From the NCBI RefSeq assembly GCF_013139515.1, contig NZ_WTAR01000056.1:1-53286 (forward strand): DNA of 53,286 nucleotides, in the 5' to 3' direction. Under the pieces are notes generated by a model. The model searched no databases and was not told the origin of the DNA. It saw only the letters and a program-made list of their open reading frames with translations. This stretch comes from Lutibacter sp. GTDB lineage: Bacteria; Bacteroidota; Bacteroidia; Flavobacteriales; Flavobacteriaceae. Below are positions 18,917 through 28,025 of the stretch, one piece after another (the stretch's first letter is position 1; each line of letters opens with the position of its first letter). Made by a program: the position numbers and the translations under genes.

Positions 18917-21900
18917 TTTGAGGTAAAAACTTGTTTAATAATTTAAAGAGCTCGTCTTTACTAATTGGTTTTGAAATAAAATCTGTGCAACCAGCAGCAA
19001 TGGCTTTTTGTTGTTCTTGTTTTGTAGAATAGGCTGTTTGCGCTATTATAGGAATAGTTGGTCGTACTTTTTTTATTTCTGTTGCAGCTTTATAACCGCT
19101 TAATACAGGCATTTTTAAATCCATAAGTATAAAATCTATGATTGTATTACTTTTACAAATATCAATAGCTTCTTGTCCATTTTTTGCATGAATAAGGTTG
19201 CAATTTAAGTTAAAAACATCTTTTATTAACGTATGAAGGTACAAATAATTTACTTCTTCATCTTCAGCTATTAAAATGGTTATTTTATTTTTTAAGTTTT
19301 CTGTTTCAATAGTTGTAAACACTGGCTTGTAAGGAATATTTACAAAAAAGGTTGTTCCTTTTCTTTTTACAGATTCAACAGTTATTTCACCACCTAATAA
19401 TAGCGTGTTTTCTTTAGCTATAGACAATCCTAAACCGAGGCCTTCTACTTTTTTTGAAGCCTCTTTACCCGATTGAGAAAAGCGTTCAAAAATCATTTTT
19501 TGATCTTTTTCTGCAATTCCTACGCCTGTATCTTTTACATAAATTACTAATTGTTTTTTATCGCCTTCTGGTTTTAAATGATACCCAAATGTTATATTTC
19601 CTACGTTTGTAAATTTTAACGCATTTTCTAATAAATTACTTAGTATTTTATTTAGTTTGGTTCTGTCAGTTATAATGGTACTTTGTTTGTCTGTTAAATG
19701 TTTTTCAACATATAAAGGTGTTTTATTTTCTTTGGCTTTTGGCTCAAAAATTGAAAATAATTCTAATAATAAATCATTAATGTTTACGTGTTCTTCTATT
19801 ACTTTTACCTTTTTTGTTCCTAGTCTTGAAATTTCTAAAATATCATCTATTATTTGTAATAATTGATGACCGCTATTTTTAATTAATTTTACATAAAACT
19901 CACGTTTTTCTTTTGTAACATCTTGGTTTATTAACAATTCTGAAAATCCTAAAATACCGTTCATTGGTGTTCTAATTTCATGAGACATGTTGTTAATAAA
20001 CTCTGTTTTTAAAAGGTCGCTTTCTTCTGCTTTTTCTTTCGCTTTTCTTAATTCTGTAATGTCACTAAATGAAATAATAACTTTTGTTTTTTCAATAATA
20101 ACAAGTTTTAAAGTCACGTAAATTAGTTCGCCATCACTTCTAACAAACTCTGTATTTCTTTCAAATGTTTTATCTTTTGTAAGTAGTATTAGTAATTCTT
20201 CTTTCAACGTTTCAAAAGAATTTGAATTAAAACTCATACTTAAATTAGCTATCAGTTTTTCTTTAGTTTTAATGCCTAATAACTTTAACGCGCTCTCATT
20301 AACATTTAACACTTTTATTTTTGAAGCGCACTTATAAACAAAATCAGGATTTTCATCTAAATAAAGCTTTAGGTTATCTACTTCTTTAGATTTTTTATGT
20401 AACAATTTTAATACTTCTGAAATATCTTCTTCCCAAAGTGAAACTGGATTATTATCAAATAGGGTTTTAAATCGTTTTTCACTTTCAATAAGTTTTTTAT
20501 TCTTCGTTTTAATTTCAGAATTAACTGTTTTTAAACTTTGTTGCTGTTGTAACAGTACTTTCTCTGCATTTTTACGATCTGTAATATCTTTAATGGTTCC
20601 AATCATTTCAATTGGAGTTCCTTCTTTATTAAATTTTAATTTACCAAGCACGTGCATCCAGCGTACTTCTTTATTGCTAATTCTTTTAATACGGTATTCT
20701 TTATCAAAAAACTCATGGTTTATAAGTACGTTTGTTGATAGGTACTTAAACATTTCTTTTTCATCTTTAGAATGAATGATTCCTAACCATCCTGAGATGT
20801 CTTTTTTATAGTTCTCATCAATTCCAAGTATGTTATTTAAAACAGGAGAACTTGTCCAAAGGCCAGAAGAAATATTTAAAACATACGATCCTAACTGAGC
20901 TATTTCTTGAGTTTCTTTTAATAAAAACTCATTGTCTTTTATTTTTTTTTCAGAAAGATTACGTGTTGTAATATCTCTAACAGTTCCTAAAATACTTTTT
21001 TTATCTTTAATTAATAAGTTTTTCCCTATAACTTCTGCAATAAACGTAGTGCCATTTTTTCTAACAAGTTCTACAAAAACAGGTTCTCCTTCTTTAACTG
21101 TTTTTGTTTTTTTAAATGTAGATTTGTCTTTTTTATCTGCAGTAATATCAAAAACCGTCATTTTTAGTAACTCTTTTTCTGTATAACCAACCATATTACA
21201 AAATTCAGGATTTACATAGGTGTAATTTCCTTTTAAATCGGCTACACTTATTCCTTCTGAAGATTGACTCGTAAATGCTTTAAAGTTAACTTCACTTTCA
21301 ATTAATTTAGCCGCTGTTTTTTTTCGTTCTGTAATATCAATTATCAATGCTAAAAAATGAAGTTTACCATGTAGCTTAAATTTACTTAAATTTACTTCAA
21401 CAGGGTATATGGTCTTGTTTTTTCGTTGATGGGTTGCTTCAAATTGTAATTTATCAACTTTTCCGGTTGTTAAAGGCTTAATTAATGATTTAAACTTTTT
21501 TGAAGTAAAATTTGACGATATATCTGGGGGAGATATTTTTAGCAATTCTTCATAGGTATATCCTAAATTATGTATGCTTCCTCTGTTTATATATGTGAAT
21601 TTTGAGTTTTCTCCATCCAAAATATAGACTTCGTTAATACTATTATTTAGAGCTATGTTTAATTTTTTTAAATCTTCTTCAGTTTCTATACTTTCAGTAA
21701 TATCTAAAATTATTCCTTCATAATGTGTTACTTCTCCATTTTCATTTCTTTGAATTTGTGTTTGGTCTTTTACCCAAATTATTTTTCCTTTTTTGGTTAT
21801 TATTCTGTAAGGTTTATGTGTAAATGATATCTCGTTATTTTCACTAAAAAACTTCACTTCTTTTGAAACCACATCAACATCATCAGGGTGAATTAATTGA

Positions 21901-22487
21901 TTGTAATTTATTTTGTTTGTTAGAAATTCGTCAGCTGAATAACCAAAAATTAATTTTACATTGTTAGATACATACTCAACTGGCCAATTATTTTCATTTT
22001 TCCATAAAAAAACTACCGATGGGCTTCTTTCAATAATTTCTGTTGCTTGGGAAAGTTTTTCCTCTACTTCTTTTTGTTCTGTAATATCTTCACCTATACT
22101 TAAGTGTCCGGTAATAATATCTTTATTATCTCTTATTATTGCATTGTGCCACCTGATAATTCTTTCGTCACCATCTTTAGTTAAGATACGGTTTTCATTA
22201 CTTTTATTTCCTTCTATTTCACCTTGAAGTAAGTTTTTAGAAATTGGACTAACAATTAATTTTGTTTTATCGGGAATGAAATTATCAAACCAATTTTTAC
22301 CAATAATTTCTTTTTCGCTATAACCTAAAACTTCACAGGCTTTGGGGTTCACATGTGTAACATTACCATTAGTGCCTATTTCAACAAGTAAGTTTTGTTT
22401 AAATTCTAATGCCGTTTTAAAACAATCTTGGTTTTTTAAATTTTCTAATTCTTTTTCTAATTCTTGGTAAGTGGGTTTTGTATTCAT
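18909..22487 (-). CDS. Soluble hybrid histidine kinase: six PAS, HisKA-HATPase, receiver
   Basis: The protein has 1192 residues and is the first gene of the kinase run. Six PAS modules are visible, with starts such as LLVEIGTNGNVTHVNP, IIERSPSVVFLWKN, ALNNSINEVYILDG, FTSQSSEGISVADL, TQEIAQLGSYVLNI and LFDNNPVSLWEED. HisKA has MSHEIRTPMNG (H836), HATPase_c has KDTGVGIA and GLGLGLSIAKEN, and the receiver has LMDLKMPVLSG (D1123). No membrane helices are seen. Catalytic residues look complete. The kinase and receiver parts align closely with the two downstream kinases, while the PAS arrays differ. The promoter should lie within 22488-22627, but I could not place it. Confidence 0.92.
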   Translation of the reverse strand: MNTKPTYQELEKELENLKNQDCFKTALEFKQNLLVEIGTNGNVTHVNPKACEVLGYSEKEIIGKNWFDNFIPDKTKLIVSPISKNLLQGEIEGNKSNENRILTKDGDERIIRWHNAIIRDNKDIITGHLSIGEDITEQKEVEEKLSQATEIIERSPSVVFLWKNENNWPVEYVSNNVKLIFGYSADEFLTNKINYNQLIHPDDVDVVSKEVKFFSENNEISFTHKPYRIITKKGKIIWVKDQTQIQRNENGEVTHYEGIILDITESIETEEDLKKLNIALNNSINEVYILDGENSKFTYINRGSIHNLGYTYEELLKISPPDISSNFTSKKFKSLIKPLTTGKVDKLQFEATHQRKNKTIYPVEVNLSKFKLHGKLHFLALIIDITERKKTAAKLIESEVNFKAFTSQSSEGISVADLKGNYTYVNPEFCNMVGYTEKELLKMTVFDITADKKDKSTFKKTKTVKEGEPVFVELVRKNGTTFIAEVIGKNLLIKDKKSILGTVRDITTRNLSEKKIKDNEFLLKETQEIAQLGSYVLNISSGLWTSSPVLNNILGIDENYKKDISGWLGIIHSKDEKEMFKYLSTNVLINHEFFDKEYRIKRISNKEVRWMHVLGKLKFNKEGTPIEMIGTIKDITDRKNAEKVLLQQQQSLKTVNSEIKTKNKKLIESEKRFKTLFDNNPVSLWEEDISEVLKLLHKKSKEVDNLKLYLDENPDFVYKCASKIKVLNVNESALKLLGIKTKEKLIANLSMSFNSNSFETLKEELLILLTKDKTFERNTEFVRSDGELIYVTLKLVIIEKTKVIISFSDITELRKAKEKAEESDLLKTEFINNMSHEIRTPMNGILGFSELLINQDVTKEKREFYVKLIKNSGHQLLQIIDDILEISRLGTKKVKVIEEHVNINDLLLELFSIFEPKAKENKTPLYVEKHLTDKQSTIITDRTKLNKILSNLLENALKFTNVGNITFGYHLKPEGDKKQLVIYVKDTGVGIAEKDQKMIFERFSQSGKEASKKVEGLGLGLSIAKENTLLLGGEITVESVKRKGTTFFVNIPYKPVFTTIETENLKNKITILIAEDEEVNYLYLHTLIKDVFNLNCNLIHAKNGQEAIDICKSNTIIDFILMDLKMPVLSGYKAATEIKKVRPTIPIIAQTAYSTKQEQQKAIAAGCTDFISKPISKDELFKLLNKFLPQNE

Positions 22488-22627
22488 AGCAACAAATCTT
22501 ATAAATTAGCATTAATTTGAATGGGAAAAACACAATCACATTAAAAATCTTATTCTTAATAGTTGTGTAATCTCTAAATTTACAATAAGTAGGTGTTTGA
22601 TACTATGACATTTATCAATAAAGGATT

Positions 22628-23155
22628 TCATAAATTTTGAAGTGTTTTCCCAAATTTTGCTACTTTATCCCAATTGGTATATTCTATTTCAACCGTTTTG
22701 TCTGTAGGTCCTTTGGTCATCCACATAATAAATTGAATCATAATCCGATCGAAAAAAGGATACTTTTTATAGTCTAATTTTCCTGCAAAAACTTCAACAA
22801 TAGTAGGTTTCCAAGTAATAGTTTTAAAAAACTTTACAACGTATGGGTTTGCAGTTGGTGTATTTTTTTCTGGCTTTCTGGCTACTAAATTAACCGAGAA
22901 AAAGGCTGTTTTAATAGTGTCTAATTTAGGTTTGTTTGAATTAATAAATTCTATAATTTTTTTGTGATGTACACCATATCTAATGCTTGAACCTATAATA
23001 AGTGTATCAAAATTAGTGATTTTTTCATTAAAATCTTCAATTGAATAGATTTCAACAAGGTTGCCACTTTTTAATAATTCTTTTTGAAGTACTTTGCTAA
23101 TTTTTAATGTTTGACCATCAACCGTTGCGTAGATTATTCCAATTTTAACTTTCAT
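22628..23155 (-). CDS. hemG: Menaquinone-dependent protoporphyrinogen IX dehydrogenase (flavodoxin-like)
   Basis: The protein has 175 residues, matching the length of E. coli HemG. It has the flavodoxin FMN-binding start GIIYATVDGQTLKI (about 6-19), IGSSIRYGVHH (about 55-65), and the HemG-specific stretch FFSVNLVARKPEK with NPYVVKFF, which long-chain flavodoxins lack. The C-terminal DRIMIQFIMWMTKG corresponds to the membrane-associated segment of HemG. It oxidises protoporphyrinogen IX to protoporphyrin IX in haem synthesis, passing electrons to menaquinone. No other haem genes are adjacent. Confidence 0.92.
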   Translation of the reverse strand: MKVKIGIIYATVDGQTLKISKVLQKELLKSGNLVEIYSIEDFNEKITNFDTLIIGSSIRYGVHHKKIIEFINSNKPKLDTIKTAFFSVNLVARKPEKNTPTANPYVVKFFKTITWKPTIVEVFAGKLDYKKYPFFDRIMIQFIMWMTKGPTDKTVEIEYTNWDKVAKFGKTLQNL

Positions 23156-23242
23156 AGTTGTAGTTTAAAATTAAACTATTAAATACGCGTTGTATCTTTT
23201 GAATAAAATTTGTCAATTCTAGTGAATTTTACGAATGGAAAT

Positions 23243-23318
23243 GAGTAAAATTAGTATCGAGAATCAAATTTTCGTTTTCAAAATAGTTCTCGATACAATT
23301 TTCTATCAAAAATTACTC
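23243..23318. repeat. Nested inverted repeat (GTATCGAGAA / TTCTCGATAC)
   Basis: GTATCGAGAA (23254-23263) and TTCTCGATAC (23287-23296) are perfect 10-base arms, enclosed by GAGTAA (23243-23248) and TTACTC (23313-23318). The sequence around the right arm, ending in CTCGAACTGACA, resembles a dispersed repeat seen in many Flavobacteriia from memory. I cannot confirm copy number here because this is the only copy in the window. Confidence 0.5.
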
Positions 23319-23454
23319 GAACTGACATTCAAATGTATAAAATAAATCAAAATGCACAACGGGTTTTTAAATATTGTTTAAACACTTGTAAATTTACAAA
23401 ACTCTATAAAGTGTTCGTATGATATATGTCAATTAAAAATCAATCTTACAAATA

Positions 23455-23648
23455 ACCTGAGTTCGATATAAGCAAAATGATGTGAGTTATTGAATTAGTG
23501 CGCTTTATAGTTCTTTTGTCATTCCTACGAAGGCAGGAATCCATAAACATGATGAGTTTAGATTCCTGCCTTCGCAGGAATGACATCCTTTTTCACTATA
23601 GAATTCGTAAATGACTAATAATCAGAAGTCTTTATGTCGAACTCAGGT
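23455..23648. repeat. MITE-like element with 18-base terminal inverted repeats and an inner REP-like palindrome
   Basis: The outer repeats, ACCTGAGTTCGATATAAG (23455-23472) and the complement of 23631-23648, match at 16 of 18 positions. Inside, 23518-23541 and 23561-23584 are inverted copies of a 24-base unit (23 of 24 identical) that contains TTCCTGCGAAGGCAGGAA, itself palindromic. The element is 194 bases long and non-coding. The size, terminal repeats and lack of a gene suggest a miniature inverted-repeat transposable element mobilised in trans; no matching transposase is in the window, and the IS at the left edge has different ends. The transcript would fold into a long cruciform-like structure. 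Confidence 0.65.
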
Positions 23649-23673
23649 AAATAGCTAAATTGTAAAACAAAAA

Positions 23674-23699
23674 AAACCAGTCAAAAAATTGACTGGTTT
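23674..23699 (-). terminator. Intrinsic terminator after the cold-shock gene
   Basis: AAACCAGTCAA (23674-23684) and TTGACTGGTTT (23689-23699) form a perfect 11-base stem with an AAAA loop and flanking A and T runs, 25 bases after the cold-shock stop codon. Confidence 0.85.
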
Positions 23700-23723
23700 A
23701 AGTTTTTCAAAAGAATTACGCTA

Positions 23724-23915
23724 TTAAAGTACTTTAACATTAACCGCGTTCAACCCTTTTTTACCTTCTTTTAGTTCAAATTCAACTTCGTCACCTTCTC
23801 TCACTTCGTCAATTAAGCCTGAAATGTGCATAAAGTAATCTGTTCCTGAACCTTCCTCTGTTACAAATCCAAAACCTTTAGATTCGTTAAAAAATTTTAC
23901 TGTACCTTTTTTCAT
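23724..23915 (-). CDS. Cold-shock domain protein (CspA family)
   Basis: The protein has 63 residues, a single OB-fold cold-shock domain. RNP1 is intact as KGFGFVT (about 13-19). RNP2, usually VFVHxS, reads DYFMHIS (about 26-32), keeping the aromatic and histidine but changing the first position. It binds single-stranded RNA or DNA and acts as an RNA chaperone. The gene is monocistronic, with its own -7 promoter element 26 bases upstream and a strong terminator, so it has a short leader and not the long thermosensing leader of E. coli cspA. Confidence 0.92.
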   Translation of the reverse strand: MKKGTVKFFNESKGFGFVTEEGSGTDYFMHISGLIDEVREGDEVEFELKEGKKGLNAVNVKVL

Positions 23916-23940
23916 TATTGTATATAAATATATTAAAGTG

Positions 23941-23948
23941 CAAAGATA
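23941..23948 (-). promoter_or_regulatory. -7 promoter element of the cold-shock gene
   Basis: The minus strand reads TATCTTTG, an exact match to TAnnTTTG. The 14 bases TATCTTTGCACTTT are identical to those upstream of gltX (43320-43333). The start codon is only 25 bases downstream. Confidence 0.65.
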
Positions 23949-24025
23949 GTTTTATTTCAAACTTGTGTCTGTTTTTTTTAATAAATTATTTTCTTTTCTT
24001 TAAAATGAACTAACGTAACCTATTG

Positions 24026-25021
24026 CTAATCTAAATGTTCTGTTAATTTTTTTAAAATATTCTTCGGGTTTTTGTTCTGGTATAAAATGGCATAAACAGC
24101 ATCAATAATAGGTGTAACAGCTTTGTTTTTTTCATTTAATAAATAAGCACTTTTAGAAGCGTAATAACCTTCAGCAATCATACTCATTTCCATTTGAGCA
24201 CTTTTAACGGTGTATCCTTTACCAATCATATTTCCAAACATTCTGTTTCTACTAAAAACTGAATAACCTGTAACTAATAAATCGCCCAAATATGCAGAGT
24301 TATTAATATTGCGCTTCATTTTATGAACCTTTTTAATAAAACGCTTCATTTCACGAATAGAATTAGACATTAATACCGACTGAAAATTATCTCCATAACC
24401 CAATCCATGTGCAATACCCGCTGCAATTGCATAAATATTCTTCAACATAGCCGCGTATTCTGCACCAATAATATCATCTGATGTTTTGGTTTTTATGTAT
24501 TTACTAGAAAGACATTTACTTACCAATTTTGCTTTTTTTGTATCAGTACATGCAATTGTTAAATAAGATAAACGCTCCATAGCAACTTCTTCTGCATGAC
24601 AAGGACCTGTAATTACTCCAATATTTTCAAAAGGTATATTGTATTTTTCATGAAAGTGTTCACCAACAATTAAACCTGTTTCAGGAACAATACCTTTAAT
24701 TGCTGAAAAAATTATTTTTGAAGAAAAATCTACTGTTATTTTATCTAATTCTGCTTTTACAAATGCTGAAGGAATCGCAAAAATTAAAATATCTGCATAA
24801 TTCACTAATTCATTTATATCGCTAGACAAATACAGTTGTTCTACATCAAACTCTGCCGAACTTAAATAATTTGGATTGTGATCATTTTCTTTTATATAAT
24901 CTATAGAACTTTGATTTCGCATATACCAACCAACTTGTTCTAAGTTTTCACATAACATTTTTACGATGGCTGTTGCCCAACTTCCGCCGCCGAAAACGGC
25001 AATTTTAGGGTTTTTACTCAT
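24026..25021 (-). CDS. gpsA: NAD(P)H-dependent glycerol-3-phosphate dehydrogenase
   Basis: The protein has 331 residues, typical of GpsA. The N-terminal nucleotide site is FGGGSWATAIVKML (about 10-23). VITGPCHAEEVA and the lysine in AEYAAMLKNIYAIAAGIAHGLG are the conserved catalytic regions. The motif GDLLVTGYSVFSRNRMFG matches the substrate-binding GDLxxTxxSxxSRNxxxG pattern with a tyrosine in the middle. It reduces dihydroxyacetone phosphate to sn-glycerol-3-phosphate for phospholipid synthesis. It has its own well-formed promoter at 25041-25072 and is divergent from the flippase gene. Confidence 0.95.
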   Translation of the reverse strand: MSKNPKIAVFGGGSWATAIVKMLCENLEQVGWYMRNQSSIDYIKENDHNPNYLSSAEFDVEQLYLSSDINELVNYADILIFAIPSAFVKAELDKITVDFSSKIIFSAIKGIVPETGLIVGEHFHEKYNIPFENIGVITGPCHAEEVAMERLSYLTIACTDTKKAKLVSKCLSSKYIKTKTSDDIIGAEYAAMLKNIYAIAAGIAHGLGYGDNFQSVLMSNSIREMKRFIKKVHKMKRNINNSAYLGDLLVTGYSVFSRNRMFGNMIGKGYTVKSAQMEMSMIAEGYYASKSAYLLNEKNKAVTPIIDAVYAILYQNKNPKNILKKLTEHLD

Positions 25022-25040
25022 TTATAAAGTATTTAGATTT

Positions 25041-25072
25041 CAAATGTAAACAAACTAAAATAAAGTCCAAAA
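25041..25072 (-). promoter_or_regulatory. gpsA promoter (-33 TTTTG, 19-base spacer, -7 TACATTTG)
   Basis: On the minus strand, TTTTG (25068-25072) is followed by a 19-base spacer and TACATTTG (25041-25048). Both boxes and the spacing fit the Bacteroidota primary sigma consensus TTTG-N19-TAnnTTTG. The gpsA start codon is 20 bases downstream. This is the best-formed promoter in the window. Confidence 0.75.
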
Positions 25073-25190
25073 CTTAAGGTTTAACAATACTAAAAAGATA
25101 TATTAATCCATTCAAATTTTCCATCACTAAAATAAACCGAAATCTTTTGTACATTTATGCGATAAATCTTTTTTACAATAAAATTCACTC

Positions 25191-26645
25191 TTGAGCGCAC
25201 TTAAACGATTTTTTAAAGACACTATAATTTATGGTATTGCAGCCGTTTTACCACGCGTAATTAATTTTTTGTTAGTTCGTGTTCATACTGATGCTTTACC
25301 AACCAATAATTACGCTGAAAACACCAACTTTTATATTTGGGCAGCCTTATTTTCTGTGCTATTAACCTTTGGAATGGAAACTGCTTTCTTTCGGTTTTAT
25401 AAAGCTGAAGAAAAAAAAGATGCCTTAATTTCTACTGCATTTATAAGTGTTTTTGCTACTGCATTAATTTTTATGGTTTTAGCATTTACTTTTTCTGAAT
25501 TTTTTACCAACATCTTTGATTTTGGTGGAAATCCATTACAACTTAAATTATTGATTGGAATTTTAGCAATTGATACGTTGGCGGTTATTCCTTTTGCGTA
25601 TTTACGAGCTTCAAACCGACCAATAAAATACACAACTATAAAATTAATAAATGTTGCAATTATAGTAAGCATTAACTTATTGTTTTTAAAATTTATTCCT
25701 GAATTTAAAAACAATGGAAAAGACATTCCGCTATTTTTAGATACCATTTTTAACAGTACTGCCATTGTTAACTTTATATTTATAGCCAATATAATTGGAA
25801 GCGCTATTTCATTACTTTTATTACTACCTTATTTATTAAAATTTAAGTGGAGTTTTAATACTGTTTTATTTAAAAAAATGCTTTCCTATTCTTGGCCAAT
25901 TGCTGTTGCGGGTGTTGCTTATGTAATAAATGAAAATTTAGACAAAATATTAATTGGACAATTAATAGATAAAAATACAATGGGTATTTACGCAGCTTGT
26001 TATAAGTTGGCTATTTTTATGAATTTATACATTATGGCTTTTCGCTTAGGTGCTGAACCCTTCTTTTTTAACTACGCCGATAAAAAAGATGCAAAAGAAA
26101 CCTATGCTAAAATTCTAAATTATTTCATCATTATTGGGTCACTAGTTTTTGTTGGCATTGTAGTTTTTATTGATATTTTAAAGCAACTTTTTATCAATCA
26201 ACAATATTGGGAAGCAATTATTATTGTTCCAATTGTATTGTTGGCAAATTTATTTTTAGGTGTATATCACAATTTAGCTATTTGGTATAAATTAACCGAT
26301 AAAACACGTTTTGCCATGTTATTTTCCATAATTGGTGCTCTAATTACTATTTTAATTAATGTTCTTTTAATTCCAATTGTTGGGTTTATTGCTTCGGCTT
26401 GGGCTACTTTATTAGCGTATGGAACTATGATGGTTCTCTCCTATTTTATTGGAAAAAAACACTATCCAGTTCCGTATAATTTAAAAAAATCTGGAAGTTA
26501 TTTAATTGCTGCAATTTTAATTTCATTTGTGTCATTTGAGTTTTTTAGAGAAAATTATATCATTTCAATTGGCTTTGTTTTAGCCTTCGGAATTTTAATA
26601 TTTTGGAATGAAAAAAAGGAAATAACAACAATTCTAAAACGATAA
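25191..26645 (+). CDS. Polysaccharide biosynthesis flippase (Wzx/MATE-like membrane protein)
   Basis: The protein has 484 residues with about 12-14 hydrophobic helices spread over its length. The N-terminal LKRFFKDTIIYGIAAVLPRVINFLLV and the pattern FFNYADKKDA at about residue 292 fit the polysaccharide_synt/MVF superfamily that flips lipid-linked sugars or other lipid precursors. The start is TTG at 25191; the next ATG would remove the first helix. It is followed after 4 bases by an esterase gene and then dut. In flavobacterial genomes a flippase of this type often sits beside dut (from memory). Its sugar substrate is unknown. Confidence 0.85.
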   Translation: MSALKRFFKDTIIYGIAAVLPRVINFLLVRVHTDALPTNNYAENTNFYIWAALFSVLLTFGMETAFFRFYKAEEKKDALISTAFISVFATALIFMVLAFTFSEFFTNIFDFGGNPLQLKLLIGILAIDTLAVIPFAYLRASNRPIKYTTIKLINVAIIVSINLLFLKFIPEFKNNGKDIPLFLDTIFNSTAIVNFIFIANIIGSAISLLLLLPYLLKFKWSFNTVLFKKMLSYSWPIAVAGVAYVINENLDKILIGQLIDKNTMGIYAACYKLAIFMNLYIMAFRLGAEPFFFNYADKKDAKETYAKILNYFIIIGSLVFVGIVVFIDILKQLFINQQYWEAIIIVPIVLLANLFLGVYHNLAIWYKLTDKTRFAMLFSIIGALITILINVLLIPIVGFIASAWATLLAYGTMMVLSYFIGKKHYPVPYNLKKSGSYLIAAILISFVSFEFFRENYIISIGFVLAFGILIFWNEKKEITTILKR

Positions 26646-26649
26646 AATC

Positions 26650-27495
26650 ATGAAACAATTTAATATATTTTTTATACTTTTTTGTTTAACTGTTTCCTCT
26701 TTATTTTCACAAAGTACTGAAGAAAAAAAATCTACAGCTTCTAAAAATGTTTCAATTATTAAAAAGGAATTTGTAATTTCAGGTTTAAATAAAATCAGTC
26801 ATAAAATTTGGGTGTATTTACCTCCAAATTATGCTGAGACTTCAAAAAAATATCCTGTAATTTATATGCACGATGCTCAAAATTTATTTGACAATGCAAC
26901 TTCATACATTGGTGAATGGGAAATAGATGAGTCCTTAAATTCATTGTTTAAAAAAACTGGAAAAGGATTTATTGTTGTAGGTATTGAAAATGGAGGAACT
27001 GAAAGAATTAACGAATATACACCTTGGAAAAATGAAAAATACGGTGGTGGAAAAGGCGCTGTTTATATCGATTTTATGGTACATACGTTAAAACCATATA
27101 TTGATGCCAATTACCGTACTAAAAAACAAGCAAAACATACAGGATTAATAGGAAGTTCGTTAGGTGGTTTAATTTCATATTATGGTGGACTTAAATACCC
27201 AACTGTGTTTGGGAAAATTGGTGCGCTATCCACTTCGTTTTGGTTTTCTAATAAAGTAGAAAGTTTTACGAAAGAATTTGGAAATACTAAAAAGGTTAAG
27301 CTATTCTTATTAGTTGGTGAAAAAGAAGGTTATGATATGGTTTCTGGAACTAAAAAAATTAAAAAATTATTGTTAGAAACAGGTTTTAAACCAAGTAATT
27401 TAACCTCTAAAATAAATCCCGAAGGAAATCATAATGAAGCATTTTGGAAAAGTGAATTTTCTGAAGTTGTTTCATGGTTGTATAACATAAAATAG
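26650..27495 (+). CDS. Secreted alpha/beta-hydrolase esterase (esterase D / IroE-like)
   Basis: The protein has 281 residues. It has a signal peptide ([20 protein letters not shown], cut before QST). Family hallmarks are [20 protein letters not shown], the HDAQNLFD motif, the nucleophile elbow GSSLGG (S170) and the catalytic histidine near H261 (GNHNEAFW). Such enzymes act on esters in the periplasm or outside the cell; siderophore esterases and feruloyl esterases share the fold. The tight 4-base gap to the flippase suggests joint transcription. The substrate cannot be inferred from sequence. Confidence 0.87.
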   Translation: MKQFNIFFILFCLTVSSLFSQSTEEKKSTASKNVSIIKKEFVISGLNKISHKIWVYLPPNYAETSKKYPVIYMHDAQNLFDNATSYIGEWEIDESLNSLFKKTGKGFIVVGIENGGTERINEYTPWKNEKYGGGKGAVYIDFMVHTLKPYIDANYRTKKQAKHTGLIGSSLGGLISYYGGLKYPTVFGKIGALSTSFWFSNKVESFTKEFGNTKKVKLFLLVGEKEGYDMVSGTKKIKKLLLETGFKPSNLTSKINPEGNHNEAFWKSEFSEVVSWLYNIK

Positions 27496-27548
27496 TAGTT
27501 GAAAAACAACATAAAATTCTATTAAAAAATCAATATTATTTAATAAAA

Positions 27549-27980
27549 ATGAAAGTACAAATCATTAACAAATCAAAACACGCACTACCTAATTATGAAA
27601 CCATTGCATCTGCCGGAATGGATTTACGTGCAAATATTTCTGAAGTAATTACTTTAAAACCTTTAGAACGCGCCATTGTTAAAACAGGCTTATTTATTGC
27701 ATTGCCTGTGGGCACAGAAGCGCAAGTACGTCCACGTAGTGGGCTCGCAGCGAAAAAAGGAATTACTGTATTAAATTCTCCTGGAACTGTTGATGCTGAT
27801 TATAGAGGTGAAATTGGCGTAATTTTAGTAAACTTATCTAACCATGATTTTGTGATAAATGATGGTGAACGAATTGCACAATTAGTAATTGCTAAACATG
27901 AACGTGCAGAATGGGATATTGTTGATGTATTGAGTGAAACTGAGCGTGGAACTGGTGGATTTGGAAGTACTGGTGTTTAA
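27549..27980 (+). CDS. dut: dUTP diphosphatase
   Basis: The protein has 143 residues, standard for trimeric dUTPases. All five motifs are visible: [33 protein letters not shown] (with the catalytic aspartate and uracil-binding tyrosine), ERIAQLVIA, and the C-terminal arm [10 protein letters not shown]. It hydrolyses dUTP to dUMP, keeping uracil out of DNA and feeding thymidylate synthesis. It is the last gene of the plus-strand flippase-esterase-dut run. Confidence 0.97.
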   Translation: MKVQIINKSKHALPNYETIASAGMDLRANISEVITLKPLERAIVKTGLFIALPVGTEAQVRPRSGLAAKKGITVLNSPGTVDADYRGEIGVILVNLSNHDFVINDGERIAQLVIAKHERAEWDIVDVLSETERGTGGFGSTGV

Positions 27981-28025
27981 TGATTCCTGTTAAATTGTTT
28001 AATTGCTGAACTTTTTAAAATACAA

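Larger units (their letters stand above)
23156..23723. other. 568-base intergenic region built from repeat elements
   Basis: No gene is seen here. The region holds a palindromic block (about 23243-23318), a miniature element with nested inverted repeats (23455-23648) and the terminator of the cold-shock gene. These are listed separately. The rest (23340-23454) is AT-rich with nothing recognised. Confidence 0.75.
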
